Below are positions 35,702 to 46,868 of a DNA stretch of 64,000 nt, in pieces (the first letter of the stretch is position 1; the number at the start of each line of letters is the position of its first letter). A program made the translations under genes and the position numbers. The notes beneath the pieces were generated by a model, which worked only from the letters and a program-made list of their open reading frames with translations, made no database searches and was not told the DNA's origin. This stretch comes from Plantago ovata (taxonomy: Eukaryota > Streptophyta > Magnoliopsida > Lamiales > Plantaginaceae): positions 66,760,753 to 66,824,752 of the forward strand of contig CM051456.1 of assembly GCA_028274465.1 (NCBI GenBank). The letters run 5' to 3'.

Positions 35702-37770
35702 TGTTGGTCCCTTTAAACAACAAGAAAAGACTATAGGGGGGCTGAATAGTCTTTTCAAACTTTTCGACGTTTAAAACTTTCTCATCAAGTGCTTATTACT
35801 TTTCTATAATAAGTTTGCTGATACTTAACTTTCTCAGTAAGTGCTTGTTATTTTTCAATGACAAGTTTGCTGATACTTAAAAATAGAGTGCGAAAGTCTT
35901 TTACAATAAGTGTTTTTTGTCAAAAAGCTAGTTTCAGCAAGTAAATAGATAAACAGTGTAAAACAATGTAGCTTGCTGAAAGATAACTGCAGAAATGTAA
36001 ATCACACAAACACTTTTGTAGTGGTATCTGAGAGTGGCGTAATCTCTCAACTATTCCACTTTGTCCTTTCTCGGACTGAATCCACTATGATAAGATATGA
36101 GGTTCCTTACAAATCCTATCACTAATGATTCTTAGAAACCAAAGCACACTTGCTTTGTTTCCAACCTATAACTAGAGAACTAAACCTTGTTCTCCACCAA
36201 ACTTGGGACACTTAATCAGCAAAACTATGCTTGATTAATTCCACCTGAATTCCACGCCTGAATAAGGGTGTTTATCAGTTAGAGAGGTTTGGGATGAGAT
36301 GACTTGAATATAACTTTGCAGCTATAACAAGTGATCTAAAGAAACTCAACTTGAAATACTTTGCACTAAGCAAGTTTGTTGTTTCTGGTGTTAAGACTTG
36401 TTCTTGTTTAGAAGAAAGAACACTTAACTAATTTCTTAGATTTCAATGTTCTACTTCTTCACAAGTATCTTTTGTTACAAGCTTAAATCTCGGAACGGAT
36501 CAATAGGCAGTAGATAGTAGAGAAGGATTTGAGTGTTTAAAGCACAAGTTAGAGTTTGATCACGTTGTTGACACACCCTTCTACTCAGCCTAAGGTCTTC
36601 TATTTATAGTGTCTCAAGGGAGCCGTTTGAATTTCAAATTCTAAGGCTTGTACCTTAAGATGTCACTATCTTGCTTTTGTACTTTCAGTAGCGCTATTCA
36701 TTTGTCTTCTTGTCTTCATGTTCTTCGCATGCTGACTTTGCATTTAATGTTCTTTGAATCCAATTCAAATATGAACGTTGGAGCCAAAATACAAGTACTT
36801 CTTCAGCAAGGAGGTCACATAAGTTGTCAGCAAGTGATCTGTCTCAGTTTCAGCAAACACAACCTACTGTCATATATATTTTCTGTAACGACCCGACCAA
36901 TCCGTCCGGCGTGGTTACTCCTGGACGGTCCCACACACGTCTCCACAGTATGATATTGTCCGCATTGGGCCTGAGCCCGCACGGATTTGCTTTTGGAATC
37001 ACCCAAAAGGCCTCATACCATGTGAGAGTGGTGGTCTAACATATATACTCTTTATTCCACTCACTCTTAAGCAATGTGCGATGCGGGGCATTACAAACTA
37101 CCCCCCTTAAAGCCTCGACGTCCTCGTCGAGCGCCTTAAGTGGTGGGGGTGACAAACTGACAATACCTTTACCAACCGTCCACCCGGTGCGGGCTTTGGG
37201 TTGATCTAGGCTTTGATACCATTTATAACGACCCGACCAATCCGACCGGCGTGGTTACTCCTGGACAGTCCCACACACGTCTCCACAGTATGATATTGTC
37301 TGCTTTGGGCCTGAGCCCTCACGGATTTTCTTTTGGAATCACCCAAAAGGCGTCATACCATGTGAGAGTGGTGGTCTAACATATATACTCTTTATTCCAT
37401 TCACTCTTAAGCGGTGTGGGATGCGGGGCATTACATTTTCACTTATGCAAGTTGTTGCTCAGAATCTCACTTTCTGAAGCAGCATGTGCCTTTGTAGATG
37501 CCTTTCTCAGAATTCTTCTAAGTCTTCAGTGTTCGAATTTTCCACTTTCTGAGCGGTTCTAGGTCTTCAATAGTTTTTTTTGTAAAAACAAAGTACATCA
37601 TCAGCAAGCTTAAGAACCTAACTAGTACCTACACTAAGTCTTTCAGCAAACGTTCCTCTTTTACAATGTTCTTAAAATTCTAATTACTATGGACCTTAAG
37701 AGTACTAGTTACTGGACTTTACTTAATTTAGCATGGTTAATTGCTCATCAAAATTATAAGTTTCCTAACA
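35702..37770 (-). repeat. SIRE-b right LTR (5' LTR), split by a TRIM
   Basis: 2069 bp in total; without the 552-bp TRIM and its 5-bp duplication it is 1512 bp, the same as the left LTR. Ends are TGTTGGTCCC and CCTAACA. Confidence 0.88.
36884..37435 (-). mobile_element. TRIM of 552 bp related to Cassandra but without 5S sequence
   Basis: Two 212-bp LTRs (36884-37095 and 37224-37435) flank 128 bp. On the minus strand the primer site TGGTATCAAAGC (37209-37220) and a purine run TTTAAGGGGGGTAG (37098-37111) are in place. The target duplication TTTTC (36879-36883, 37436-37440) is perfect, and the left LTR of SIRE-b shows the empty site at 12460-12464. LTR ends resemble Cassandra: TGTAAYGCCCC at the start, CCAGGAGTAACC and GGTCGGGTCGTTACA near the end. 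The middle is unrelated to 5S rRNA and has a TATATATG box. LTRs differ by about 6%. Confidence 0.88.
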
Positions 37771-38948
37771 TACATCAATATGTGAAGCCATGCATGAATA
37801 GATAAATATAGAGTTCAATAATATATCAAAATCTAGTTCTTCAGTAACTTTTCTCATTCATTGATTCATGTTCGCCAACATGATATCTTTAGTCTATGAG
37901 GACCTGATTATTGATAGAGAGTATTTATCTCATTTCTCTTAAACTTTCTTGAAACATAGAAATTCATTTTCAATTTCATAACATTTCATGTGCACCACGT
38001 ATAACCTTCAGGGTTATATTTAAGTGGTAATCTTTGAGCTAGATCATATGGTAATATGTATGTATGCAATATGAGACCTAAAACAACTATAATAAACAAA
38101 ATTATGTAACTGATATAACAATAAAGAAATTGTCCAGGGTGGAATGCTTAGTATCTATATGCACATGAAATTTGACTCGATAATGCAACGGTACCGTACA
38201 TAAATTTGAATTCATCAATGAAATGGACGTGAGGTCCATGAGCTCATTTTCTATAATTAATTTGTCGACAATAAATGAATTTTCATGTAAGATCCCGTTT
38301 ACATGTTTATTCAACCATATCCATTGAATTTTCTATATGCTTTTCAATTTCTCGGTTCCATGTATACCGGTATATTTAACAATCAAATCTCTTTTCATGA
38401 TTGTTTGATTCAGTACTGATAATTGATATCTGAATATATAATATGGAGGTACCATTTTCATGTCTGTAGGACATCTATTATTATTTCAGATATCTCAATA
38501 TATGGGCATTACTTGTATATGTCTATTTTAATCCGATCCGAAAATTCGAATTACTAAAAGTAGTGATCCGAAATTCAATCCAGAAAATTCAGATCGGATC
38601 GGTTTGGACTCGGATCCTCGGATTTTTGGATTAAGCATGACTTGGCACCAATGCAAATGGTCTTAGCCGACAAACATGCTTGAAAGTTTTAAAAAGCGGT
38701 TGACTACCCAACTCATATTAGATAGTATTTTCCCCGTCCATTTTTCTTTTAATAAAAGGTGAGCTATTCGCTTTTTTCATAGAAGAATTAAGAGGCCTTC
38801 ACAGAGTCAGAGTACAAGAGAAACTTGAGTTTACAACAATAAGCCAAAGAGAACAATAAGAAAATAGCTAGCAACAAAGCTATATCTACAAACTCAAAAC
38901 AGAACTTCAGGGTAACTTAATTTCCTATATGTATGCAAACTCATGGAG
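37771..38948. other. AT-rich intergenic stretch left of the host gene
   Basis: About 1.2 kb with no supported gene. A 70-codon minus-strand open frame (38102-38314) resembles nothing I know. Around 38520-38640 there are several GATCCGAAAATTC-like words typical of subterminal repeats in plant hAT MITEs, but I could not define ends. The part from about 38780 may include promoter and untranslated sequence of the next gene. Confidence 0.4.
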
Positions 38949-38950
38949 TA

Positions 38951-39204
38951 TTTCCTCCGTCCATGTTTATGTTTCTGATTTGTTTTGTTTACTTTTTTTA
39001 ATTTCGATTTGACTTCAAGTTAATCTTAATTAATATGAAAAGAGTAATTTTGAAAGTTGTATTATGAAAATGTAAAATTTCTACTTTCATAATATACGTT
39101 AAAATATTTTTATTTTTTTACAATTTAAAATTAATTCGGAGTTATACGTGCACCAAAAAATATCAAACAAAACAAATTGAAAACTTATGGAAAACAGAAG
39201 AAAG
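38951..39204. mobile_element. Stowaway-like MITE upstream of the host gene
   Basis: 254 bp with TA at both sides (38949-38950 and 39205-39206). The left end TTTCCTCCGTCC and the right end read on the other strand, CTTTCTTCTGTT, match imperfectly, and the similarity continues for about 40 bp to ATTTGTTTTGTTT at both ends. It ends about 150 bp before the ATG, so it may lie in the promoter or 5' leader. Confidence 0.75.
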
Positions 39205-39355
39205 TAGTATCTATCTATTTACCATTAAAATGATTTTACTCGAAATAGCATAACTGTTGAAAATATACTATCTCGTTCAAACGTTACATTCTCCTCATAT
39301 GCCACCGCAAGATCATTTAGTCACAATCATTAACATTAACAGTATCCAATCTGTA

Positions 39356-39934
39356 ATGGAGGAACACGAGACATCTAGTTTGAGGTCGACGGTTCAGGAA
39401 AAGAAATTTTCCTGTTGTTTCAAATCTAGCAAACACCGTCGCGGCATCTCATTTGATGCCATATCATCCTTGTCATCTTCTTCTTCTTCCTGGTCTCCAC
39501 GTACATGGATCAAATCGAAAACAATAGATCCGGATCAGAACAAGGCCACGGGTAAATCCAGAAATTTCATCTCTCGCCGTAACGTCTCTGCGGATTTCAG
39601 CTATGATCCGCTTAGTTACTCTCTCAATTTCGAGGAGGAATCCCCGGACGATTTCCCACGCACCGACTTCACCTCCAGGCTGCCCGCCTCTCCACCGAGG
39701 ATGATTCATGGGCGAATGATCCGGAGTATACCTAGACCAGAAATGAAGGTAGATCCTGAAATGGTGGCTAAATCAGCTGGAAATGAGGTGATGAAAGGAT
39801 TTGAGGCTCTCCAAGCGGAAATGGAACTGAGGAGATATAATAATAAAAATAATCATTACAATAACGATGTGGAGGAATTCCCTACACAAAGAGCCGCTGC
39901 AGCAGAAAAGGTGAAGCGCAGTCTAGAGCTGTAA
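39356..39934 (+). CDS. Plant-specific protein of unknown function, 192 aa (only clear host gene)
   Basis: Intact single-exon frame coding for 192 residues. It starts MEEHETSSLR; this ATG has G at -3 and +4, a better context than the in-frame ATG at 39299. A Cys pair (FSCCF, 18-22), a Ser run (39-45), the block DFSYDPLSYSLNF (80-92) and TSRLPASP (106-113) can be seen, followed by a basic segment and a helical tail (133-160) ending in an Asn-rich, then Ala/Lys-rich, C terminus. The (F/Y)DP.SY.LNF block recurs in small uncharacterised plant proteins thought to be stress-linked; that recollection is not checked. No signal peptide or membrane segment. Codon use and lack of element motifs separate it from its surroundings. 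No neighbour suggests a function. Confidence 0.75.
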   Translation: MEEHETSSLRSTVQEKKFSCCFKSSKHRRGISFDAISSLSSSSSSWSPRTWIKSKTIDPDQNKATGKSRNFISRRNVSADFSYDPLSYSLNFEEESPDDFPRTDFTSRLPASPPRMIHGRMIRSIPRPEMKVDPEMVAKSAGNEVMKGFEALQAEMELRRYNNKNNHYNNDVEEFPTQRAAAAEKVKRSLEL

Positions 39935-40419
39935 CGAGATGTTGATACCTAATTAATTAAGGTTTAACTCAATTCTACTTTTACATGTCAATATCTCTCA
40001 CACATTCCCTCTCCTTAATTACATAATGTTTCCTTTTTTATTATTATTATTATTTTTTTTTTCATTTTGATACGGTACTAGTAAGTAGGTTTTATTTTTC
40101 GGGATAAAAAAAAGGTTTTATTTTTTGTTAGGATTCGTCACAAATTTAAATTTAAGACCACGGGTACGGTCCCCGTAATCCGTCATTATTTGTTCTGTAT
40201 AGAAATTGATTCAAATGGGAGTGATTGAGGAATTATCGATGACAAATTTACATGACAAACATTGTAATTGTGGTATTTGTCTCTAAAACAAAATCCTCTA
40301 ACCCAATCATGGAGAAGATCTATTTTTGAGAATTTAGGACTTAAAATCATGCAACCAATAGACCATCTTACCACAATATCAATCCACAATTTTTCTGACT
40401 AAAAATCGAGTTTCTCATG
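39935..40419. other. 3' flank of the host gene
   Basis: AT-rich sequence with T-runs and an ATT microsatellite (about 40038-40060), probably including the 3' untranslated region. A 67-codon minus-strand frame (40186-40389) shows no known features. No gene supported. Confidence 0.45.
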
Positions 40420-41130
40420 AACGTACCAAGCATATTAAAGTTGATTGTCACTTTATAGGAGACAAGGTCACGATGAAAAAATCTTAGTGAAATATGTTCC
40501 AGCAAAATTTTGAATGGTCTATGTTTTGACGAAAGAAGTTTCGGCTATGATTCGCAAAGGATGTTCCACAATATGGGATTGAAAACTATTTTCATTCCCA
40601 TCTTGCGAGAAAATATTAAAAATGAGACTGTAATGGATCAAGATTTGAGACACAAAATTTTACAAAGAAGAACCAATTAATGTTGAAGACGACCTAAAGT
40701 TAAATGCGTCAAAATCTAGTTAGGCGATTTCGTGAGTACAGTTTGTGTTGATATGGCGTCCGGAGCGTTGGCACACAGAGCTGTATCACACCAGAACACA
40801 ACACATGATCGGGATAATTTGAAGGAAGAATATCCAAAATAGATCAATGGTTTTGTACCAAATTGTACTATTAGGGTTCATTCTTATCATCAAGAATGAC
40901 TCATCAATTTCTAGATAGATCTATTAGTTACTCGTGTCATTTGTTAGCACTTTTCTCTGTACTATTTATGATTCATTTGGCTCGTGTAATCTTTATTTTC
41001 ACTTTCTAGGTCAGTCGAATTTTGCTATAAATAGCTAACTAGGTTTAGGATTTTTACTCACTCAAACTTTTTGTAAATCATTACTTGGAAAATAAAGAAA
41101 ATATCCAGGCTCAATCTATTTTACTATAGT
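40420..41130 (+). mobile_element. Worn copia 3' end: RNase H tail and LTR
   Basis: Near 40430 the plus strand reads like KHIKVDCHFIGDKV, the C-terminal RNase H block of copia elements, with decayed sequence after it. From about 40748 (TGTTGATATGGCGTCC) there follows an LTR-like stretch with a TATAAATAG box (about 41024) and AATAAAG signals (about 41092). It is an old, broken relic on the opposite strand to the Sireviruses. The right boundary is uncertain. Confidence 0.5.
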
Positions 41131-41405
41131 TAATAGGAACTGCTCCAGCCCAAGTGCTAGGTCACGACCCCCTTTCTTCAGGGGCACCTTCAGTTCTTCG
41201 TTTTCTTCTGTTTTCTCGATTTTTGGCTTCTTGGACCTTCTCTATGACTTCAAGATGCTTTTAACAATTTTTCTAACCTTCATGGTCAGAATCGACTCAC
41301 CATCGGGAGTCAGGTTGGAAGAAAAGAGCAGTTTCCTCAACTCCAACGTCAAAACCAAAATTTCAGCCCAAATACCTAACCATCATCTCGTAAAATTAAG
41401 TATAA
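41131..41405 (-). repeat. Probable LTR part of TEK-3, left of TEK-2
   Basis: TEK-2 inserted at TATAA. The 21 bases on its right side (62812-62832) are the first bases of an LTR starting TGTAACATTC on the minus strand, so the sequence left of 41406 should be the rest of that LTR. I see no internal marker that proves it, and its left limit is a guess. Confidence 0.35.
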
Positions 41406-43977
41406 TGTAACAGTACCGGTTTTTAAAAACAAATAATTTTCTTGAAATAAAATATTCGAAATAATTCAAATTCAACGATCGGCAATAAATGCCATAACAA
41501 AACTTTGGCGCCACAGCGCTAATAGAATCAAGTAAAAACCAACGGTAACTTTGAAATTCAAAATGGAATAACGACTAGTGAAGATAAGTAAAGAGTTTCA
41601 TCTTCTTATTTTAAAACAAAAACCCAACGGACACCCCAGACCTTTCTCTCAGTCGCTGGCATTCTACTCGCGTGCGTCCACAGTAGCATCTGGAAGAAAG
41701 GAATTTTTGAAAACAAAGATCGAGAGCGTGAGATAAAGGATCTCAGTGAGGTTCTGAGTTAACAAACAGAAAAGTAAACAGTTTTGAAACAGGAACATTT
41801 GACATGTGAGACAACAAACAGAAACAGTTAACAGAATTGAGAGACAAACAGAAACAGATAAGGTCAAGTCCGTTGGTGCAGCCCGCTTTGTTACTCCTAC
41901 TCCCAGATTGCCCTTATAGCTCCCTCCAGAGGGTTAACAACTCCGGACAGAAACAGAAACCCCTGTGTACTTTGGGAAAATAGAACCTACGACCCTAATA
42001 GACCTCAGCGACTTCTGCCTCGCGCCTAAAAGGGATTAGACTAGGCAATAACCAAATAAACCCGATAGTCCTCACTACCCAAGTCTACCTAATTACGACC
42101 TAATCGACCGGTCACACAGAACAGATACAGATACCGAGAACAGAGCAAACAGACAACGATAAACAGTTCTCGAGACATCGAAAAATGTTCCTGCAGAAGA
42201 ATTAGTCCAGAATAGAGTAGTAATAAACAGAGATAAATGAAAAGTCATACTTAGGACTTAGTTACTTTTACGCGGAAGCATACGGTAAAACAAAACATAT
42301 ATTATTAGATACAGATTATCACATAGCCTTCCAGTTTTTCCCAAATAGATAACTTTTGGGGTGAACACTCACCTTAGAGAGTTAAGCACTAGATCACGGA
42401 ATCAAGACTTGAATGACGGCGCAACGAACAACAAAGAACCTAAACATAACCCAGTGTTACCATCTAGAGTCGAATCGAAAGACAAAATAAAGAAAGGTAG
42501 CAGAAGGGCTAAGGTAGGGTTCGAACTCGGGACCTCTAAGTTAGTCAAAGGATACTTAACCAACTAAGATAGCATGTCAAACAGTTACAAAGCAACAAGA
42601 CAAAAACTATTTAAGTCGAAAAGTTTTCAGAAAACACTCTTTCACTCTCTGGAAATTACTAAAATACCCTCAGAGGTAAATTGCAAAACTGTACCATAGT
42701 TTCTGTAAATTTCAGAACAGTCCTCAAAAGAAACTAGAATTAACAGTTTGGTCCAGAAGGTGAAAGTACTAAATTGCCCTCAAAACAGTAATTGCAGAAA
42801 GATCCTTTTAGTTTTTAGAAAATACAGACAAGTCCAACAGTTTCTTATACTTGCACAACAGTCCCCAAAAATAAACAAGTCTCTCAAACTAGTCCTCAGT
42901 CAACATGGTCAAAGTACAATTGCAAAAAGGTCCTTTAGGTTTTTAGAATTCTCAAGACAGTCCTCAAGTTTCTCAAATCATAAAATCAGAGTCCAAGTCA
43001 GTCAACGTACGTAGGTCAAGGTCACACAATCAGTCCAAACATCACAACACAGTGCCAAAACTAACCTAAGTCCCGGTTCCGGTTCTCAGTTCAAAAACGA
43101 GGTCAAAGGCAACAGGGGTAAAACGGGAATAAAGAAAAAGTAAGAAAAACGAACGGAGAACAAAGTTAGCAATACTACCTTCGAATCAAACGCAAGGTAA
43201 ACGGAGCAGGCTTAGGGATAGAAATCGGACGAAGAGATACAGAGGAAACCGAACAAAATGGACCGGGATTAAGTTGCGTATTCAACAAAACCGAGAGATT
43301 GAAAACGAGATCTTAAACGAGAATGGATCTCAAAGAATAGAGACAGAGCCAGCGAGCTTACTGGAAGTTAACCGGAACGGGACGGAGCAGAAACGGACGG
43401 GAAAGGATCGGCACGGCCGGGATCGGATCGTAGCAACAGAATCGGATCGGCACGGAGTACGGAGGAGCACTACGGTTGAATCGGAATCAGAATCGGAAAA
43501 TAAAGAATTGAACGGAGCGGCAGCAGCGGCAGACGACGACGGCGGCGGCGGCAGCAGCGGCAGACGACGACGGCGGCGGCGGCTGGTGGTCGGTGGTTGG
43601 CGGCGAGAGAGTGAAAGGGAGAGAGAGATCTGATATTTCTTTCTTTCTCTTCTTGTGGGTGGCTTGAATGAGGGAGAATGAGGAAAGGTGGGGGTTTTGT
43701 TCTGGGGTTAGGGTTAGAGAAAGGCCAGCTGATTGGCCATGCGAAAATGGGCCAGAAAGGAGATTGGGCCAGCAAATGAGGCCACGAAAATAGGCTCAAA
43801 AGGAGTCCAATTGCCAGCTAGCCCAATAACGGAACAAACAAATCAATCTTACGCGAACCGACTAAAGTCGAATTCGTTTACGCGGGAAGTAAGTCAAATA
43901 TTTACCGAATAAAATAATTTACTATGATAATTAAATAATTAAATAAATTAATTAAATAAATAAATAAACAGGGTGTA
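41406..43977 (-). repeat. TEK-2 3' LTR
   Basis: 2572 bp. On the minus strand it begins near TACACCC and ends GGTACTGTTACA. A two-copy 31-bp CGG/CAG-rich repeat lies at about 43518-43582; the other LTR has a single shorter form. Confidence 0.85.
42508..42580 (-). other. tRNA-like segment in TEK-2 3' LTR
   Basis: On the minus strand an A-box-like TATCTTAGTTGG is followed by a B-box-like GAGTTCGAACCC, at the spacing found in a real tRNA (U8 to T54 is 46 bases). The acceptor stem is not formed, so it is a relic and not a tRNA gene. Confidence 0.55.
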
Positions 43978-43995
43978 CTCTTCCCCCCTTAAAAG
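43978..43995 (-). other. TEK-2 polypurine tract
   Basis: On the minus strand AAGGGGGGAAGAG joins the end of pol to the 3' LTR, the same tract as in TEK-1 (55035-55047). Confidence 0.8.
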
Positions 43996-46868
43996 AATTT
44001 GGTCCCCAAATTCATACCTGAAAAGTTGAAGAGCTCGGGATACTGCCGGCGCATGTCATCCTCGGTTTCCCAGGTTGCCTCCTCGTACTGATGGTTTTGC
44101 GACAAAACCTTGACTTGCTTGATTTGCCTATTACGGAGTTGATGCCGCACCTTTTGGTCTAGAATACGAACCGGTTGCTCCACATAAGACAAATCCTCCT
44201 CAATAGTCACCTCATCGGGTTGAATGACGTGCGACGGGTCAGGATAATACTTCTTCAGTTGAGATACATGGAAGACATTGTGAATTCCAGTAATAGTGGT
44301 GGGTAATTGCAACCGATAAGCCACAATGCCAACTCTCTCCATGATCTCGTATGGTCGAACATATCGAGGGTTCATTTTAGCTCTACGGCCCATACGAACA
44401 ATTCCCTTTCTCGGAGATAGCTTGAGAAAGACAAAATCACCAACTTCGAACTCCAAATCTCGCCTACGATTATCGGCGTAACTCTTTTGTCTACTCTGAG
44501 CAGTCCTCAATCTGTCCTCCAAATACCAATACAGCGGTGATCTACATTTCCGACCATACAGTGCTTCAAATGGTGCCATCCCAATCGATGCTTGATAACT
44601 ATTATTATTAGCATACTCAACCAACGGAAAATGTTGTGCCCAACTCCCTTGGTGATCGAGCACACACAATCTCAAAAGATCCTCTAGAGTTTGGATGGTC
44701 CTCTCGGATTGACCATCTGTCTGCGGATGTGCTGCGGTACTAAAATTCAACTTAGTACCCAAACCTTCGTGTACTTGCTTCCAAAACCCCGAAACAAATT
44801 TCGGATCTATATCAAATACAATACTCACCGGAGTGCCATGTAGCTTAATTATCTCATCGCGATAAACCTCGGCTAACTTCTCGGATGTGTAGGTGGTTTT
44901 CACGCGCAGAAAGTGTGTCGATTTTGTCAACCTATCGACAATAACCCAAACACTATCAAAACCACCCCTAGCTACTGGTAGACCAGTTACAAAATCCATA
45001 GTGATCATCTCCCATTTCCACTGTGGAATCTCGAGTGGTTGTAGTAAACCTCCCAGTTTCTGTGTTCAGCCTTTACCTACTGGCAGACCAAACAACTTTG
45101 CACAAACTGTGCAATATCTCGCTTCATATTAGTCCAGCAGTAAACCTTCTTCAAATCTTCATAAATTTTGTTTCCTCCAGGGTGCATCGAGTACTTAGAG
45201 TTATGAGCTTCATCTAAAATTAGACACCTAAGCTCTTCATCAGAAGGTACGCACAATCTAGCTTGGAACCTTAGAGCTCCATTCTCATCAATAGAGAATT
45301 TCGCATTGCGAGGTTCAGTGATATGTGTTTTGATGTCTTGAAGTTCTTCATCATGCTCTTGGGCTTCAAGAATTCTACCTGCCAGCTCATACCTCAAAGT
45401 AATATTGGCGAACATACAAGTCAAGTTGGATACTTCGAGATTTGACACATGTACCCTACGACTTAAGGCATCAGCGACTACATTGGCCTTACCAGGGTGG
45501 TATCGAATGGTGCAAGTGTAATCGCCCAGAAATTCCATCAATCGTCGTTGTCTCATGTTCAACTCCTTCTATGTGAACACATACTTCAAGCTCTTATGAT
45601 CAGTGAGGATGGTGAACTCAGGACCATAAAGGTAGTGTCTCCACTTTCCCAAAGCAAAGACTATAGCAGCTAGCTCAAGGTCATGGGTTGGGTAATTTCT
45701 TTCATATGGCTTCAACATCCTCGAAGCATACGCAATCACCTTTTCACGTTGCATCAATACACAACCCAAACCTTCCGTTGAAGCATCAGTGTAAACCATG
45801 AAGTCGTTGGTTCCCTCAGGAAGAGCTAGTATGGGAGCAGTGGTCAGTCTCTTCTTCATCTCTTCGAAGCTTTCCTCACACTTGTCACTCCAAACGAACT
45901 TAGGATTTTTCCCTGTTAAAGAGGACAAGGGTCCAGCTATCTTCGAATAATCCTTCACAAAACGTCGATAGTAACCAGCCAAACCGAGAAAACTCCTCAC
46001 CTCAGTGACAGATTCGGGTCTCTTCCAGTTAACTATCGACTCAATCTTCAATTTCCAAACCTTCTCTAGAGATAATGTGTCCTAAAAAGGCTACTTTATC
46101 TAGCCAAAACTCACACTTGTTGAATTTGGCATACAACTTGTTGTTCTGTAGAGTTTCCAAGACAATTCGATGATGTTCCTCATGATCCTCTTCGGACTTC
46201 GAGTAAACGAGAATATCATCGATGAAAACAACAACAAACTGATACAAATACGGCTGAAAAACTCGGTGCATCAAATCCATGAACACAGCTGGGGCATTCG
46301 TAAGGCCAAACCGCATCACCACAAACTCATAATGACCATACCTCGAGTTCAGAGCAGTCTTAGGTATGTCTTCTTCCCTTACTCTAACTTGATAATAGCC
46401 TTTTCGTAGATCAAGCTTCGAGTAAACCTTTGAACCTTCCAATTGATCGAAAAGTTCCTCAATATGGGGTAGGGGGTACTTGTTCTTGACGGTGACTTGG
46501 TTCAGGCCTCGGTAGTCGATGCACATCCTCATACTTCCATCCTTCTTCTTTACAAACAGAACCGGTGATCCCCAAGGAGAAGAACTAGGTCTAACAAAAC
46601 CGTTATCAACCAGATCTTGCAGTTGAGTCTTAAGTTCTTTAAGCTCAGCAGGTGCCATTCTATAGGGTTACTTCGAAATGGGTGCGGTGCGAGGTACCAG
46701 ATCAATACTAAATTTAACTTCTCGTTCAGCGGGTACGGAATCCAACTTCTCACGGAGAACTTCCTTAAATTCCTTAAACACTCTAACCTCCTCGATTTTA
46801 GGTTGATCTTTAGGCTTGTTAATCAGATACGCCAAGAAGCAGGTAGCACCCTTCACGTACAGCTTCCT
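43996..46868 (-). pseudogene. TEK-2 pol, downstream part: RT, RNase H, integrase, chromodomain
   Basis: From 46868 leftward come RT ([35 protein letters not shown] near 46210), RNase H (YTDAS near 45790, LTDHKSLKY near 45600), the integrase zinc-binding part (CLVCQ near 45080) and core (MDFVTGLP near 44990, [20 protein letters not shown] near 44700), then the C-terminal [15 protein letters not shown] and a chromodomain-like [19 protein letters not shown] close to 44050. The chromodomain would direct integration to marked chromatin. Fossil, a few breaks. Confidence 0.88.

Larger units (their letters stand above)
11283..37770 (-). mobile_element. SIRE-b: Sirevirus-like Ty1/copia element with four later insertions
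   Basis: Two LTRs, each 1512 bp once the TRIM is removed, bound this minus-strand element. In element order it has 5' LTR (right), initiator-Met primer site, gag, protease, integrase, third ORF, polypurine tract and 3' LTR (left). RT/RNase H is not represented. Insertions are COP, a Tekay LTR fragment, Cassandra and a TRIM. The LTRs differ by about 12-15% by eye, and the flanking 5-mers (GGGTT left, TACAT right) do not match, so the pair may be a recombinant of two elements. Broken, many breaks, the oldest layer here together with SIRE-a. Confidence 0.8.

Noticed and set aside
38102-38314. A 70-codon minus-strand gene
   Set aside because: No known motif, no promoter sign, AT-rich surroundings; more likely chance or a worn element piece.
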